Positions 17,281 through 26,213 are shown, numbered from the stretch's first letter. The stretch: 64,000 nt of DNA from Bacillus sp. EB106-08-02-XG196 (GCF_013396335.1 NZ_JABWSY010000015.1:62001-126000), one strand, 5' to 3'. The notes: generated by a model from the letters alone, not told the origin. Numbers and translations: made by a program.

Positions 17281-20200
17281 TTAAGGTGTAACTCCAAGTT
17301 CTCTTAAAATATCATCTAATCTTTTACTCTTCACATTATCTGCAGGTTTTGGCGTGTTTTCTACATCTGGATTTACTTTTAAGTAGTTGGTTTTGACAAA
17401 TCCGATGTCTGTTGCATTAACAATACCATCAAAGTTAATATCTGCTTCGCGTTTATTTGTGCCCCAAGCTTCTTGAATCGCCAGTGCATCGTAAATGTCG
17501 ATTACTTGGTCTTGGTTTACATCACCTGCTACTGCTTCTTTGTTGTCAATGTACATATTTTGCCCATACCACACACCGTTGCGTAAGAAGCCAACTTTTT
17601 GATTTTTTTGTATCGTAATAAAGTGCCCGGGTAGGTGTACTTCTTTGGTAAATAGTTGATCGGTTAACGGAAGCTTAGTCACAAGGAACTCTGGTTGGAA
17701 TCTGCTATTTATAGTTGCATCGTAGACTTTACCCATAGCATCGGAAAAGATTACTTTAGCCCCAGCTTGAACCCAATCTTTTTTACCCCAGACTATAACT
17801 TGACCAGATACATACTTTCTAAAACCTTCTGCTGTAAGATAGCCAAATGCTTCAGAGAACGTAGGGGTGACGTTCCAAGAAAATGGTGCAAAGAAGAGAT
17901 TGGTTGATGTGCCCGCTTCATTCACATAAGAAACATTTGCATTAAATCCTGCTACTGTAGTGTATGCAGTATCTTTCACCCTAATAGTTACGTCTACAGC
18001 AGGGATTTTGCCAGAAACTTCTTTCGTAGATGCTACATCTAGTTTGATCGATGGTTTTCCATTCGTATAGGTAACGGTTACTGTTCCTTCACCAAACTCA
18101 CTTAATGCTGCATTGGGTTTTGCCTCAACCACTTCTAGTTGAGTGCCAAATTTAGGAACATAATAGTCATAGTCTAACAAATTCCAAGTGGCTGACTTTA
18201 ATTTTTGTACATTGTCCAGTGTGAGGGTAGTGGTAATCGTTTCCCCTAATGCGATCGATTTTTGTTTACTGGTTCCATAAGCAAATGGAGTACCTTCTTT
18301 AACAAAGTAGTAGGCTTTCATTCCACCTATGTTCCCACCTCCATCAAATCCATCCATCTTAAAGCTTAGGACCGGAGTTTTTTCATCCATCAGTATTTCT
18401 TCTTTCCATTTTCCCGCTGTGTCCATACGGACAGGGTGGGGTAATGGACTGTTCCGGTACCACTCGAGCCAGTTTTTGGATTGGTCAACTGCCATCCCTG
18501 CTTGTTTTGCCGCTTCAATTTCTTTGTCATAGATTTGCACTTCAAATGGATAAGTAGTTTGACCTGGTTTGTACTCAAGGATCGGAGACTCTTGATCCAA
18601 TGAGCTTGTAAAAGTAGGTAGATCAATATCTACTAATAGATCGAAGGATTTGGTAAGAACTTTGTCAGCCTCAGTAGTCGTAATCGTTTTCAGTTGGTAT
18701 TGCCCCGGTTTTGCTTGTACTGTTTCTGTGGAGATTCCATCGACTGTAAACGGATAGTAGTTTCCATTAAACAAAACTAGTGCATAGTTTGTATCGATGT
18801 TTTTTCCAACCAGATTGTGTCGTCCAACGAAACCAAGCTCTTGCCCCGATTTCCAGTCTACTAAGATCATGTCCATGGTTTTCATCGGTGTTTTCAAGTT
18901 CATTAGCGCATAAACCAAAGAATGTGTATTAAATTTACCATAGTGATCATAGCGATAGTAGGCTGGGGAAAAGATATTACTATCTCCGATATCCAGTGTT
19001 TTGAAGTTGTCTTCCGCTGTACGAACACTAAATGGAATCCGATATTGCTCGGTTTGATCCTCTTGGTTGGTCACTAAGAGGTAACCTTCGTAAATTCCTT
19101 CAGCAGCAGCTTTAGGTACTTCGATGGTAACATGTAGACTTTCGGTAGAAGCTGGATCCACTGTTAAGGTTGGGTGGAATTTCACTTGTACCTGGTTGGC
19201 TACGGCATCTAGGCTACCTTTCACCGCTTGGAACTGAACGTTCAAATTGAAATTCTTTACTTTATCAGTTAGGTTTTGAAATTTCAACTTTTTGGTAACG
19301 CTAAGATCTTCACCTGCATAATGAGTGCCAAACGCAATGCCACCTGTTTTTTCTTTGATAGTAGTGATTACATCAGCGTTAGGAACTAGGGTCGTATCCT
19401 GTACTTGAATCTTCATCCCCGTATGAACGGCTTGATAAGGATCCACGCGTCCTGCTCCCACTTCAAATACACTGTAGGAACCATTCAGTGGATCAGCGGT
19501 GTTCATCATGATTGTTTTTACATCTTCAGGCTGTAACGTTGGATTGACTTGTAATAAGAGTGCTGCTACACCAGCCGCATTTGGCGTCGCCATGGAAGTA
19601 CCTGAGAAACGAGCATACGCATATTTGTAATCGGTTGGTGCGTCATGGTTCCCGATGTAAGCGGGTACAGAAGACATCACACTGACTCCAGGAGCGGTGA
19701 CTTCTGGCTTGATGTCATAGGTTCTTTTGGCTGGTCCACGAGAACTGAAATCAGCTAGGGTGTCCCCTTGTGTTTTGGTTACAGTTAAATTACTAAATGT
19801 GAAGGATTTATTTCCTGCAGTTAGTTGCTCATTCACCTTGAGTCCATCCTCTTGAGTAAGAGAGAAAGTAGGAATAAAGTTTTGATCTTCTCCCAAGTAA
19901 GTAGGAATATGGCCCGGTACGTTGTTATACATTAAGACAGCCGCCGCGCCATGTTGTTTCGCAAACTTCACTTTATCTGTAAATGCATATGTTCCCCGAG
20001 CAACGAAAGCGATTTTGCCATTCACATCTTTGCCCGTGTAATTCGCGTTACCACCAAGACCTACGTCTACTAGATCTAAACTTTTTCCTTCTAGAGTAGA
20101 TAGGTTATCAGTGAAGGATTTCGCCATGTTACGCAGTTCCAGCCCACTGAGTGTTCCGATCGCCCCTTTCATGGACGAATTAGAAATGGATACATCACTG

Positions 20201-21420
20201 GCTCCAACGGTGAGAGCGAGTGCAGCAGTTCCAGGAGAGCCGAGAGTGTAAGAGTTAAGTCCTGAGTTACCCGCAGCCACCACGGCAGTGACATCACTTA
20301 ATACCGCATAGTTCACGGCTGTACTCGTTGGAAAGTATGGATCGTTAATTCCTGCTCCCAAGGAAAGGTTAATGACATCCATGCCATCGGCAACGGCTCG
20401 GTCGATCCCCGCCAATACGGCTTCCGAAGTACCGCTACCATATGGTCCAAGGACACGGTACACATAGAGGTCAGCATCTGGAGCGACTCCTTTGACAGAG
20501 ACTTCACTATCGTTTTTAGCTTGACCGACGATGATTCCAGATACGTGAGTCCCATGCTCCGTGTAGTAGGAGATTCCGCTATTGAATTCCGGGTCAACTG
20601 ACTTTTTCCAATCTGCGTAGGTGGTTTCCATCGGATCGTTGTCATTATCGACAAAGTCATAGCCACCTTTGAAGGCATCTTTTAGATCAGGATGATTGTA
20701 GTCGACCCCTGAATCGATGACCCCTACTTTTACGCCTTTCCCTGTGATTCCTTCCGCATGAAGCTTGTCTACTCCTACAAAGGGAACACTAGCCGATTGC
20801 GTCGAAGCGTTATTAGATTCTTCCTGTGCGATGGAAGGGGGCTCTACCGTAAAGGTGATATTTTTGTGTACGGATTGGACCACTTCCGATTTCATCAACG
20901 CCTCTACTTGGTTCGCAGCAAGGGTAAGAGCCACCCCGTTATAAGAAGTTTTGTAGGAACGGGTGATTTTATAAGAAGGTTCTGCACTTTTGACTTCTGA
21001 AGAAGAAGTGGCAGCAGGTAAGATTTTTTCCAGATCACTTTGGAATGTGGAATGTTCTTGATCTACCTGTTCGTTGGCTTCATGTTTGGTTACTTTTTTG
21101 CCTTTCAGAGCGGCCTCTAATACAGCTACTTTTCCTGGCTTGGACTTAAATTGTACGATAACAGAAATATCTTTGTCTGATTTCAGATCTTCATCTGAAA
21201 ATCCCTGCAAGCCATAGTTTTCTGTCATCTCGAGTTGGTTTAAGGCCGCTTGTTGTTCTGGGGTGAGCGATGCTAAGATTTGTTCCGCTGATTTACCAGT
21301 TGCACCCGAAACATGTCCGTTCCCAAACTGGACGGATAGGAAAAGTAAACCCAATGATAAAGCAATGGCAGTTGAAGTCTTCGATGTTTTACTATACCAA
21401 CGATATTTTCTCTCTTTCAT
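17281..21420 (-). CDS. Very large secreted subtilisin-like protease (Vpr type) with dockerin-like C-terminus
   Basis: 1379-aa secreted serine protease. A signal peptide (about 1-41, ending GHVSGA) is followed by an I9-type propeptide (about 85-190). The S8 domain has Asp236 in VIDSGVDYNHPDL, His289 in HGTHVSG and Ser near 607 in GTSMATPNAAG, with a protease-associated insert around 450-540 as in Vpr. Beta-rich Fn3-like domains fill 680-1290. The end carries two calcium-loop repeats, GDVNQDQVIDIYDALAIQ and ADINFDGIVNATDIGFVK, which is a type I dockerin pattern. ATG follows AGAGGGAG. It stands alone, with its own terminator. No cohesin or scaffoldin gene is in the window, so the dockerin may bind a surface partner or simply calcium. 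Confidence 0.93.
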   Translation of the reverse strand: MKERKYRWYSKTSKTSTAIALSLGLLFLSVQFGNGHVSGATGKSAEQILASLTPEQQAALNQLEMTENYGLQGFSDEDLKSDKDISVIVQFKSKPGKVAVLEAALKGKKVTKHEANEQVDQEHSTFQSDLEKILPAATSSSEVKSAEPSYKITRSYKTSYNGVALTLAANQVEALMKSEVVQSVHKNITFTVEPPSIAQEESNNASTQSASVPFVGVDKLHAEGITGKGVKVGVIDSGVDYNHPDLKDAFKGGYDFVDNDNDPMETTYADWKKSVDPEFNSGISYYTEHGTHVSGIIVGQAKNDSEVSVKGVAPDADLYVYRVLGPYGSGTSEAVLAGIDRAVADGMDVINLSLGAGINDPYFPTSTAVNYAVLSDVTAVVAAGNSGLNSYTLGSPGTAALALTVGASDVSISNSSMKGAIGTLSGLELRNMAKSFTDNLSTLEGKSLDLVDVGLGGNANYTGKDVNGKIAFVARGTYAFTDKVKFAKQHGAAAVLMYNNVPGHIPTYLGEDQNFIPTFSLTQEDGLKVNEQLTAGNKSFTFSNLTVTKTQGDTLADFSSRGPAKRTYDIKPEVTAPGVSVMSSVPAYIGNHDAPTDYKYAYARFSGTSMATPNAAGVAALLLQVNPTLQPEDVKTIMMNTADPLNGSYSVFEVGAGRVDPYQAVHTGMKIQVQDTTLVPNADVITTIKEKTGGIAFGTHYAGEDLSVTKKLKFQNLTDKVKNFNLNVQFQAVKGSLDAVANQVQVKFHPTLTVDPASTESLHVTIEVPKAAAEGIYEGYLLVTNQEDQTEQYRIPFSVRTAEDNFKTLDIGDSNIFSPAYYRYDHYGKFNTHSLVYALMNLKTPMKTMDMILVDWKSGQELGFVGRHNLVGKNIDTNYALVLFNGNYYPFTVDGISTETVQAKPGQYQLKTITTTEADKVLTKSFDLLVDIDLPTFTSSLDQESPILEYKPGQTTYPFEVQIYDKEIEAAKQAGMAVDQSKNWLEWYRNSPLPHPVRMDTAGKWKEEILMDEKTPVLSFKMDGFDGGGNIGGMKAYYFVKEGTPFAYGTSKQKSIALGETITTTLTLDNVQKLKSATWNLLDYDYYVPKFGTQLEVVEAKPNAALSEFGEGTVTVTYTNGKPSIKLDVASTKEVSGKIPAVDVTIRVKDTAYTTVAGFNANVSYVNEAGTSTNLFFAPFSWNVTPTFSEAFGYLTAEGFRKYVSGQVIVWGKKDWVQAGAKVIFSDAMGKVYDATINSRFQPEFLVTKLPLTDQLFTKEVHLPGHFITIQKNQKVGFLRNGVWYGQNMYIDNKEAVAGDVNQDQVIDIYDALAIQEAWGTNKREADINFDGIVNATDIGFVKTNYLKVNPDVENTPKPADNVKSKRLDDILRELGVTP

Positions 21421-22122
21421 AGGCTCCCTCTTTCTTGCTAAGAATTTGTAAAGATCGTAACGAAATTATTGTATTATAAGCGTAAAAAGCGATAGAACTG
21501 AGAAATTGCGCTTTAACAATTTTGATTTCAACAAAATTCCTCCTACATTTTTCAATTTGGCATTAGAGCCATCTTGCCCGAGAATATTATTTCTTCTAAA
21601 TCACATCCCCTTCCCTTCTGTCTGAAAATTATTGCAATTCACATTGTACCTACTCCTTAAAACAGCGTCAATTGGGGGATTTCCATGCGATTCCATTGAC
21701 CCATTCATCTAAAAAATATTTTAAATACGTGTCAATAAAGCACGAAAACCTGTGAAAAATAGCATATTTTTAAGGTGTATGGGTGAAATTTTGTAATAAA
21801 TTATCAAGTTATGAATGCAATACATTTTAACCTCGGGGGAAAAACTGAAAATTAAAATCATTCTATCAATTCTTACGATTTTAATAGAATCAAATCGATA
21901 GATAGTACTAGGGACTCGTATCGTGGAATAGAAGTTTAACCAGGACATTTGTACCAAAATCACCATTCATGATTAATAGAACTAACTGTCTATGAATGCT
22001 GCTTTACTCTGAATGTAGATTACAATTAAGGGAAATTCTAAAAATCAATTAGTGCTACGAGGATTTAGGGTGAAGTACTTTATGTATCAAATACTTTAAT
22101 CATTGCATGTGTAAACAAAATT
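21421..22122. other. Long AT-rich non-coding region upstream of the subtilase
   Basis: About 700 bases with no convincing gene. The only frame of note (81 codons, minus strand, 21721-21966) has no ribosome binding site and a sequence poor in Gly and Ala, so it is probably chance. The promoter for the subtilase should be within the first 200 bases, but no consensus pair is clear. Confidence 0.4.
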
Positions 22123-22329
22123 TCAGTAAGTGATGGGTAGTCGTTGCACCACCTGGTTCAACTGGCACTTCGATCTTATTAGCAAGGGCCTCAAAGCCAG
22201 AACAAGAACCATTTGTTGGTAATCAAACTGGTGGAAGAGTCTGGTTATTACTTCAGGATTTTTAGATGTTGTTTCATCGCTACATGCAACTAATAACATT
22301 AAAGAAAGCAACACAATAATATATTTCAA
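22123..22329 (-). CDS. Small lipoprotein ORF, probably truncated by frameshift
   Basis: From a TTG at 22329 that overlaps the stop of the upstream nuclease gene (TTGA), with AGGGGTGG just before it, the frame encodes MKYIIVLLSLMLLVACSDET, a clear lipoprotein signal with the lipobox Cys in LVAC. After about 30 residues the sequence (VITRLFHQFDYQQM...) is odd for a lipoprotein, whereas another frame reads NGSCSGFEALANKIEVPVEP, which looks more like protein. A frameshift close to 22250 is therefore likely and the true product unknown. The family is not recognised. Confidence 0.5.
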   Translation of the reverse strand: MKYIIVLLSLMLLVACSDETTSKNPEVITRLFHQFDYQQMVLVLALRPLLIRSKCQLNQVVQRLPITY

Positions 22330-23501
22330 ATTTCCCACCCCTTTAGATTCCCCTTCTCATAGATCTTTATTTCTTTTACAGCCCAATCCAATATTTCAAA
22401 GAAATTCTTTCTAGCATCCTCGGTTTTTAATTTTTCCCATGAAAATGAAGGCCGTTTGTTTAAACTATTATCTGTGAGTTCAACACCCAATAATTCCTTT
22501 AATTTAGATTGAAACTCCATTCTCTTTTCCAACTCTGAGAACGGTGGATGAAACTTCAAATGCTGAAATTGAAGTTCAAATGCACCATAGGTCCACATAC
22601 AAAATAAGTTATGACTATTTACACCTTCATATAAAAAGAAAATCGAGCCACTTTTTTGACCCTGGCCATACCATATACGATAAGTGCCGCTTGAAAGATG
22701 ATTGAAAATATCCTGGTAGACCTCTCTTGCCTCATTGCCTAGTTTATTACTAATCTCATTCATAAAAAGTTCTTCATTCCATTGGTGTTTTGAAGCTGGC
22801 TTCTTCGTTAGTTTTGCATTGGTGGTTAAACCAATCACCTGCGGTACAAGTGTTTTGAAATTATTGTCTACATTTAAGAATTGTCTAATTTCAATACCAA
22901 GGACCTCCGATTTTGTCATCTGGTCATTCATAAACTCAATAATTCTTCTTAATTCCTCTGGAATCTCACCTGCTACAAATACCATTCGGATTACACCATT
23001 ACGCAGATTCTCCTGAACCTTGGACCAAAATTCTTCAATGTCCGCCTCGTCTTCTGCTTCTATGCCAAGGAAGTCGTTCAGAACCTGAATCGAATCTTTC
23101 CCATCTTTTACATACTTTTCTGTAAAAGCATTTTGGATGAACTCAATTGGCCAGTACTTGGTGGCGTTTGCTGCATAATCCATCATCTGCCCCACCACTT
23201 CTCTTCGAATTCGGGTATCCGAGCTCCGCTTTACCTCAATAAATGTGGGTATACAGTCCTGATCAATGAAGAAATGATCAATGCGCCATTGGGAAGTTCC
23301 ATTCATTCCCGAAGGTATCCCAAACTCTCTAGCAAGCGGTATCCATCTTCTCGGGTTTTCCCGATTCATTTGATCACCCGCAAGGAGATCAGGATAGCTA
23401 TCTAGTAGTTCTTGAAGAATCTCCTCAGAGTCATAAGAAGTTTCCTCCATTTTCACTAACGTGTTATCTTCTTTGATAATAAAAATGCTGCCATTATGCA
23501 T
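22326..23501 (-). CDS. Stand-alone PD-(D/E)XK nuclease-like protein
   Basis: 391-aa cytoplasmic protein. Residues 74-110 contain RIDHFFIDQD, then FIEVK, then QMMDY: Asp76, Glu90, Lys92 and the QxxxY motif of RecB/DUF91-type PD-(D/E)XK nucleases. An N-terminal DSEEILQELLDSYPDLLAGD segment commonly precedes this fold in NucS-like proteins. The C-terminal half (from about 215) is a separate domain of unknown function with KSGSIFFLYEGVN. The start is ATG at 23501 with GGAGGTCAGG; a TTG three bases earlier is an alternative. A lipoprotein ORF overlaps its stop. No methylase, helicase or other defence partner lies nearby. Confidence 0.75.
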   Translation of the reverse strand: MHNGSIFIIKEDNTLVKMEETSYDSEEILQELLDSYPDLLAGDQMNRENPRRWIPLAREFGIPSGMNGTSQWRIDHFFIDQDCIPTFIEVKRSSDTRIRREVVGQMMDYAANATKYWPIEFIQNAFTEKYVKDGKDSIQVLNDFLGIEAEDEADIEEFWSKVQENLRNGVIRMVFVAGEIPEELRRIIEFMNDQMTKSEVLGIEIRQFLNVDNNFKTLVPQVIGLTTNAKLTKKPASKHQWNEELFMNEISNKLGNEAREVYQDIFNHLSSGTYRIWYGQGQKSGSIFFLYEGVNSHNLFCMWTYGAFELQFQHLKFHPPFSELEKRMEFQSKLKELLGVELTDNSLNKRPSFSWEKLKTEDARKNFFEILDWAVKEIKIYEKGNLKGWEI

Positions 23502-23639
23502 CAACCTGACCTCCGGAACCTATTATTCAAAAACGAATAAAACTTGCCTCGCAGTACGATACAAAAAAGCAGAGATCGCCATTTATTTAATGGCTCTGTT
23601 AAATAAGGCTGTTGATTTGAGCACCAGTAACCAGCGAAA

Positions 23640-23835
23640 GTGAAATAATCGGAGACTTTCCGGTTAAATGCGGAATGGAGCCTGTTTCGGGGGAAATAAG
23701 GGGAGGTTTTCCGGTTATGCAAAGCAAAATCCTCCATTTGCATGTTTTCGGGTCAATAAGCGGAATCTCTCCGTTTATTTAAGCTATTTTTTACTAATAT
23801 TTACTAATTAAGCGAAATTTCTCCGTCTAATATGA
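23640..23835. repeat. Cluster of AATAAGCGGA...TCCG dispersed repeats
   Basis: Four diverged copies of a short inverted unit (A/T-rich, GCGGA-nn-TTTCCG type) stand in a row: about 23648-23672, 23693-23722, 23750-23786 and 23808-23832. The same unit recurs at 54523-54598. No protein frame is supported. The rest of 23505-24006 holds no gene that I can see. Confidence 0.6.
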
Positions 23836-24006
23836 TTCTAAACCCGAATGAAATAAAAATCGTCAGCTGCTATGAAAGTGCCACTTGTGAACAAATCATT
23901 TATTAATTTAATAAAAACCAATTAATTGTTCAGATTGATCGAGATAGAAAGACCGTTCAGTATTTAGATTTACGAAAAAACGAAATAATATAAATAAGAT
24001 TTTTAT

Positions 24007-24080
24007 AGGGACTGTCTGATAAGTGCCTAAAATAAGCAAGTGGTGAAAAACGGACCATTTTTCTCCACTTGCTTTTTGGA
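24007..24080. repeat. Hairpin mobile-type element, copy 1
   Basis: GGGACTGTCTGATAAGTGCC followed by a long hairpin, AAGCAAGTGG(T)GAAAAA ... TTTTTCTCCACTTGCTT. A second copy is at 25494-25567 in the same orientation with about seven differences. The outer sequence resembles IS terminal repeats (GGGNCTGTCTGA), so it may be a miniature element or paired remnants of one IS. Confidence 0.6.
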
Positions 24081-24234
24081 TTTCTGGGTCATCAAGCTGG
24101 TTTGAATGCTGGCTCTATAAGATAATCAGTCTATTACGCTTTTATTTCTTAATTATATCCTCACCCTGCCAGTCCCTAAATAATCTACCTCTGATAGTGT
24201 TACGAGGAATCACAAGTGTTAATGACTTAGACTA

Positions 24235-24399
24235 TTACCTTTTTTGGTTATTGATTGTATTGTTAACTAAGTTTTGAGTTGCGTCTCGAGACGACTCTGC
24301 GGCATTTTCAATAGCTGGCTGCACGTAGTTTAAAGCTGATTGATTTATGTTTTTAAATATTTTCATTTTATTTTCAGGATTTCGATTACTTTCCTTCAT
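24235..24399 (-). CDS. Small 54-aa hydrophilic protein
   Basis: A 54-codon gene with a good ribosome binding site (GGAGG, eight bases before ATG 24399). The product begins MKESNRNPENKMKIFKNIN and ends LVNNTINNQKR; it is polar, rich in Asn, Gln and Lys, with an amphipathic-looking middle (QPAIENAAESSRDATQNL). There is no signal peptide or Cys. The family is not recognised. Small Asn-rich proteins of this sort occur among Bacillus sporulation and phage genes, but nothing here proves either role. Confidence 0.6.
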   Translation of the reverse strand: MKESNRNPENKMKIFKNINQSALNYVQPAIENAAESSRDATQNLVNNTINNQKR

Positions 24400-24634
24400 T
24401 GTCTATTCCTCCATTGTTTTTCTTTCATCTTTTATTCTTTGATGTATGTTGAAAAATATACAGAACAACTCCCTTTTCTTTTTTGCACTAACCTCCCAGT
24501 TAGTGACAAAGCGTCACTACATATTACAGAAACGCAATCCGTTAGTTAAAAATCCTGCTTACTTATCTCAGTAAATATTAACTGAGTCATAGTGGAACAA
24601 TAGTTAAAGCAATATACTTGAGAAGGAGTTAAAA

Positions 24635-25372
24635 ATGCTAAAACAAAACATCTTATTTAACCTTGATGACACATTATCATACTGTAATAGATATTTTAGC
24701 CTAGTTATAGACGAGTTCGCTGACCAAATGATGGTGTGGTTTGACTCGATTACCGAGGAAGATATAAAACAAAAACAGCTTCAACTTGATCTTGCAGCAA
24801 TAAGTGAGCACGGTCTAAAGTCTGAGCGGTTTCCCGAGTCATTTGTTGGTACCTATAAATACTATTGTGACTTAACAGGGAGGGAAAAGAAAAAAGATGA
24901 AATTCAATATTTAAGAAAGTGTGGTTTTAAGGTGTTCGAGATCCCTGTTGAACCTATTCCGTACATGAATGAAACTTTACAACGCTTAAAAAAAGAGGGA
25001 CATGAATTATATTTGCACACAGGAGGAGATGAGGCTAATCAACGCAGAAAAATTTCCCAGTTAGAATTGACTACTTTTTTTGAACATCGCATTTTTATTT
25101 CGGAACATAAAGATACAACAGCTTTATCCGATATTTTAAAAACCATTAAGGCTGATCCCAATGTAACATGGATGGATGGAAATTCATTAAGAACGGATAT
25201 TGTCCCAGCACTGGAAATGGATATCCATGCCATATACATTCCGGCAGAAAACGAATGGAAATATAACATGGTTGAAGTAAACGTTGAGCATAGTAGTGAT
25301 TTTATAACAGTAGATTCACTACAGGAAGTTCCTGATGTAATTTATAACCGTATCCAAGATCAAATGATGTAA
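24635..25372 (+). CDS. HAD-superfamily-like protein lacking the nucleophilic Asp
   Basis: 245-aa protein with the layout of a COG1011-type HAD hydrolase: motif I ILFNLDDTLSYCN, motif II LYLHTGGDEANQRRKI, motif III/IV EHKDTTALSDIL and GNSLRTDIVPALEMDI. The DxD of motif I reads N-L-D: the first Asp, which forms the phospho-enzyme, is Asn (codon AAC), so ordinary phosphatase chemistry is not expected. The remaining motifs are kept, which suggests ligand binding or a changed role rather than decay. Start ATG follows AGAAGGAG. It stands alone between two copies of a hairpin repeat. Confidence 0.85.
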   Translation: MLKQNILFNLDDTLSYCNRYFSLVIDEFADQMMVWFDSITEEDIKQKQLQLDLAAISEHGLKSERFPESFVGTYKYYCDLTGREKKKDEIQYLRKCGFKVFEIPVEPIPYMNETLQRLKKEGHELYLHTGGDEANQRRKISQLELTTFFEHRIFISEHKDTTALSDILKTIKADPNVTWMDGNSLRTDIVPALEMDIHAIYIPAENEWKYNMVEVNVEHSSDFITVDSLQEVPDVIYNRIQDQMM

Positions 25373-25493
25373 GTGAATAGAATAAGAGCAAGGTTTAGTA
25401 CACCCCACTTTTCTTGAAAGTGGAAAAACTTCTTACCTCCCCTTGGTTAGTAGTTGGAAGATCGGCTTTTTTCTTTAACTTTGTGACTTTAAC

Positions 25494-25567
25494 AGGGGCT
25501 GCCTGACAAGTGCCTAAAATATGCAAGTGGAGAAAAACGGACTATTTTTCTCCACTTGCTATTTGGT
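25494..25567. repeat. Hairpin mobile-type element, copy 2
   Basis: GGGGCTGCCTGACAAGTGCC plus the hairpin GCAAGTGGAGAAAAA ... TTTTTCTCCACTTGC, the same orientation as copy 1 at 24007-24080. The two copies flank the small 54-aa gene and the HAD-like gene. Confidence 0.6.
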
Positions 25568-25574
25568 TTCTTAT

Positions 25575-25764
25575 AAATCAGATTAAACAACGGAGCTCCT
25601 ATTGATGTTATTCAAAGTTTACTAGGTCACGAAAAAAGTGAGACCACTAGGATTTATGCACAGCTAAGTGGAAGCATTAGAAGAGAATGTTTATCGAAAA
25701 TATTTTTAAAAATGGAAAGGCAACGGACTCCGCTGCCATTTTACTATTGCACCCGTTCGTAATA
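25575..25764 (+). pseudogene. Tyrosine recombinase (phage integrase) C-terminal remnant
   Basis: With no start codon the frame reads RLNNGAPIDVIQSLLGHEKS then ETTRIYAQLSGSIRRECLSK. LGHEKSETTRIYAQLS contains the conserved LGH box and the catalytic Tyr (TxxIYAQ) of the tyrosine recombinases. The N-terminal and central parts are gone; the frame ends with TAA at about 25762, just before a terminator. It is a relic of an integrase gene. Confidence 0.85.
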
Positions 25765-25768
25765 TAAG

Positions 25769-25799
25769 GTTAGCCATTTTTCTGGTTGACCTTTTTTCA
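25769..25799 (+). terminator. Terminator after the integrase remnant
   Basis: GGTTAGCCA ttttt c TGGTTGACC followed by TTTTTT on the plus strand; the stem uses two G-T pairs. Confidence 0.7.
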
Positions 25800-25997
25800 T
25801 ATGGTCTTATGATAACGGTAGTCGGGGTAGAACGTCGCACCCGTGGGAATTAATCCCGTTAGCTAAACTGTTCACCCCCTACTTGTATAAACATGTTTCA
25901 GGCTGGTTGGGACACGGATCCCGTTTAACAAGCGAACCTATGTCATTATAAGAAGCCTTAGGGAATACCGACAATTGTTAACTACAGAGGAGGAGAT
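25800..25997 (+). ncRNA. Candidate orphan IS110 non-coding end (bridge-RNA region)
   Basis: About 200 bases without a reading frame lead directly into the remnant of an IS110 transposase gene. IS110-family elements carry a structured RNA in the long non-coding end upstream of the transposase (bridge RNA). The segment has several short hairpin-forming stretches, for example GGGAATTAATCCC (about 25846), GGGACACGGATCCC (about 25909) and the pair GGGGTAGAACGTCGCACCC. Whether it is transcribed and which loops are guides cannot be decided from the sequence. Confidence 0.45.
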
Positions 25998-26213
25998 TTG
26001 ATTATGAATCCAGTCATTGGTCTGGATGTTTCAAAAGGTGAAAGTCAGGTTCAAGCATTTTTAGATAAAGGCAAACCATATCGTAAGAGCTTTAGTATCA
26101 AACACAATACTGATGGTTTAAGTAGTTTATTAGAGTTCCTTCATGAAGTAGCGAGTTCAGCTGGTGGTCATCAACCTTCGGTCTATAACATCCCGTTTCA
26201 CAAACCCTTTTAA
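25998..26213 (+). pseudogene. IS110-family transposase, N-terminal remnant
   Basis: MNPVIGLDVSKGESQVQAFL and KPYRKSFSIKHNTDGLSSLL are the start of the RuvC-like DEDD catalytic domain of IS110 transposases, including the first Asp in GLDVSKG. The frame is cut after about 64 residues (GGHQPSV), where the family would continue to the second acidic residue. What follows reaches the 3' end of purD within 15 bases. ATG at 26004 is preceded by GAGGAGGAG. The remaining three quarters of the transposase are lost. Confidence 0.85.

Noticed and set aside
21721..21966. 81-codon minus-strand frame upstream of the subtilase
   Set aside because: No ribosome binding site, odd composition, no recognisable motif.
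23501..23743. 80-codon minus-strand frame upstream of the nuclease
   Set aside because: It consists mainly of the GCGGA/TTTCCG dispersed repeats and overlaps the nuclease start.
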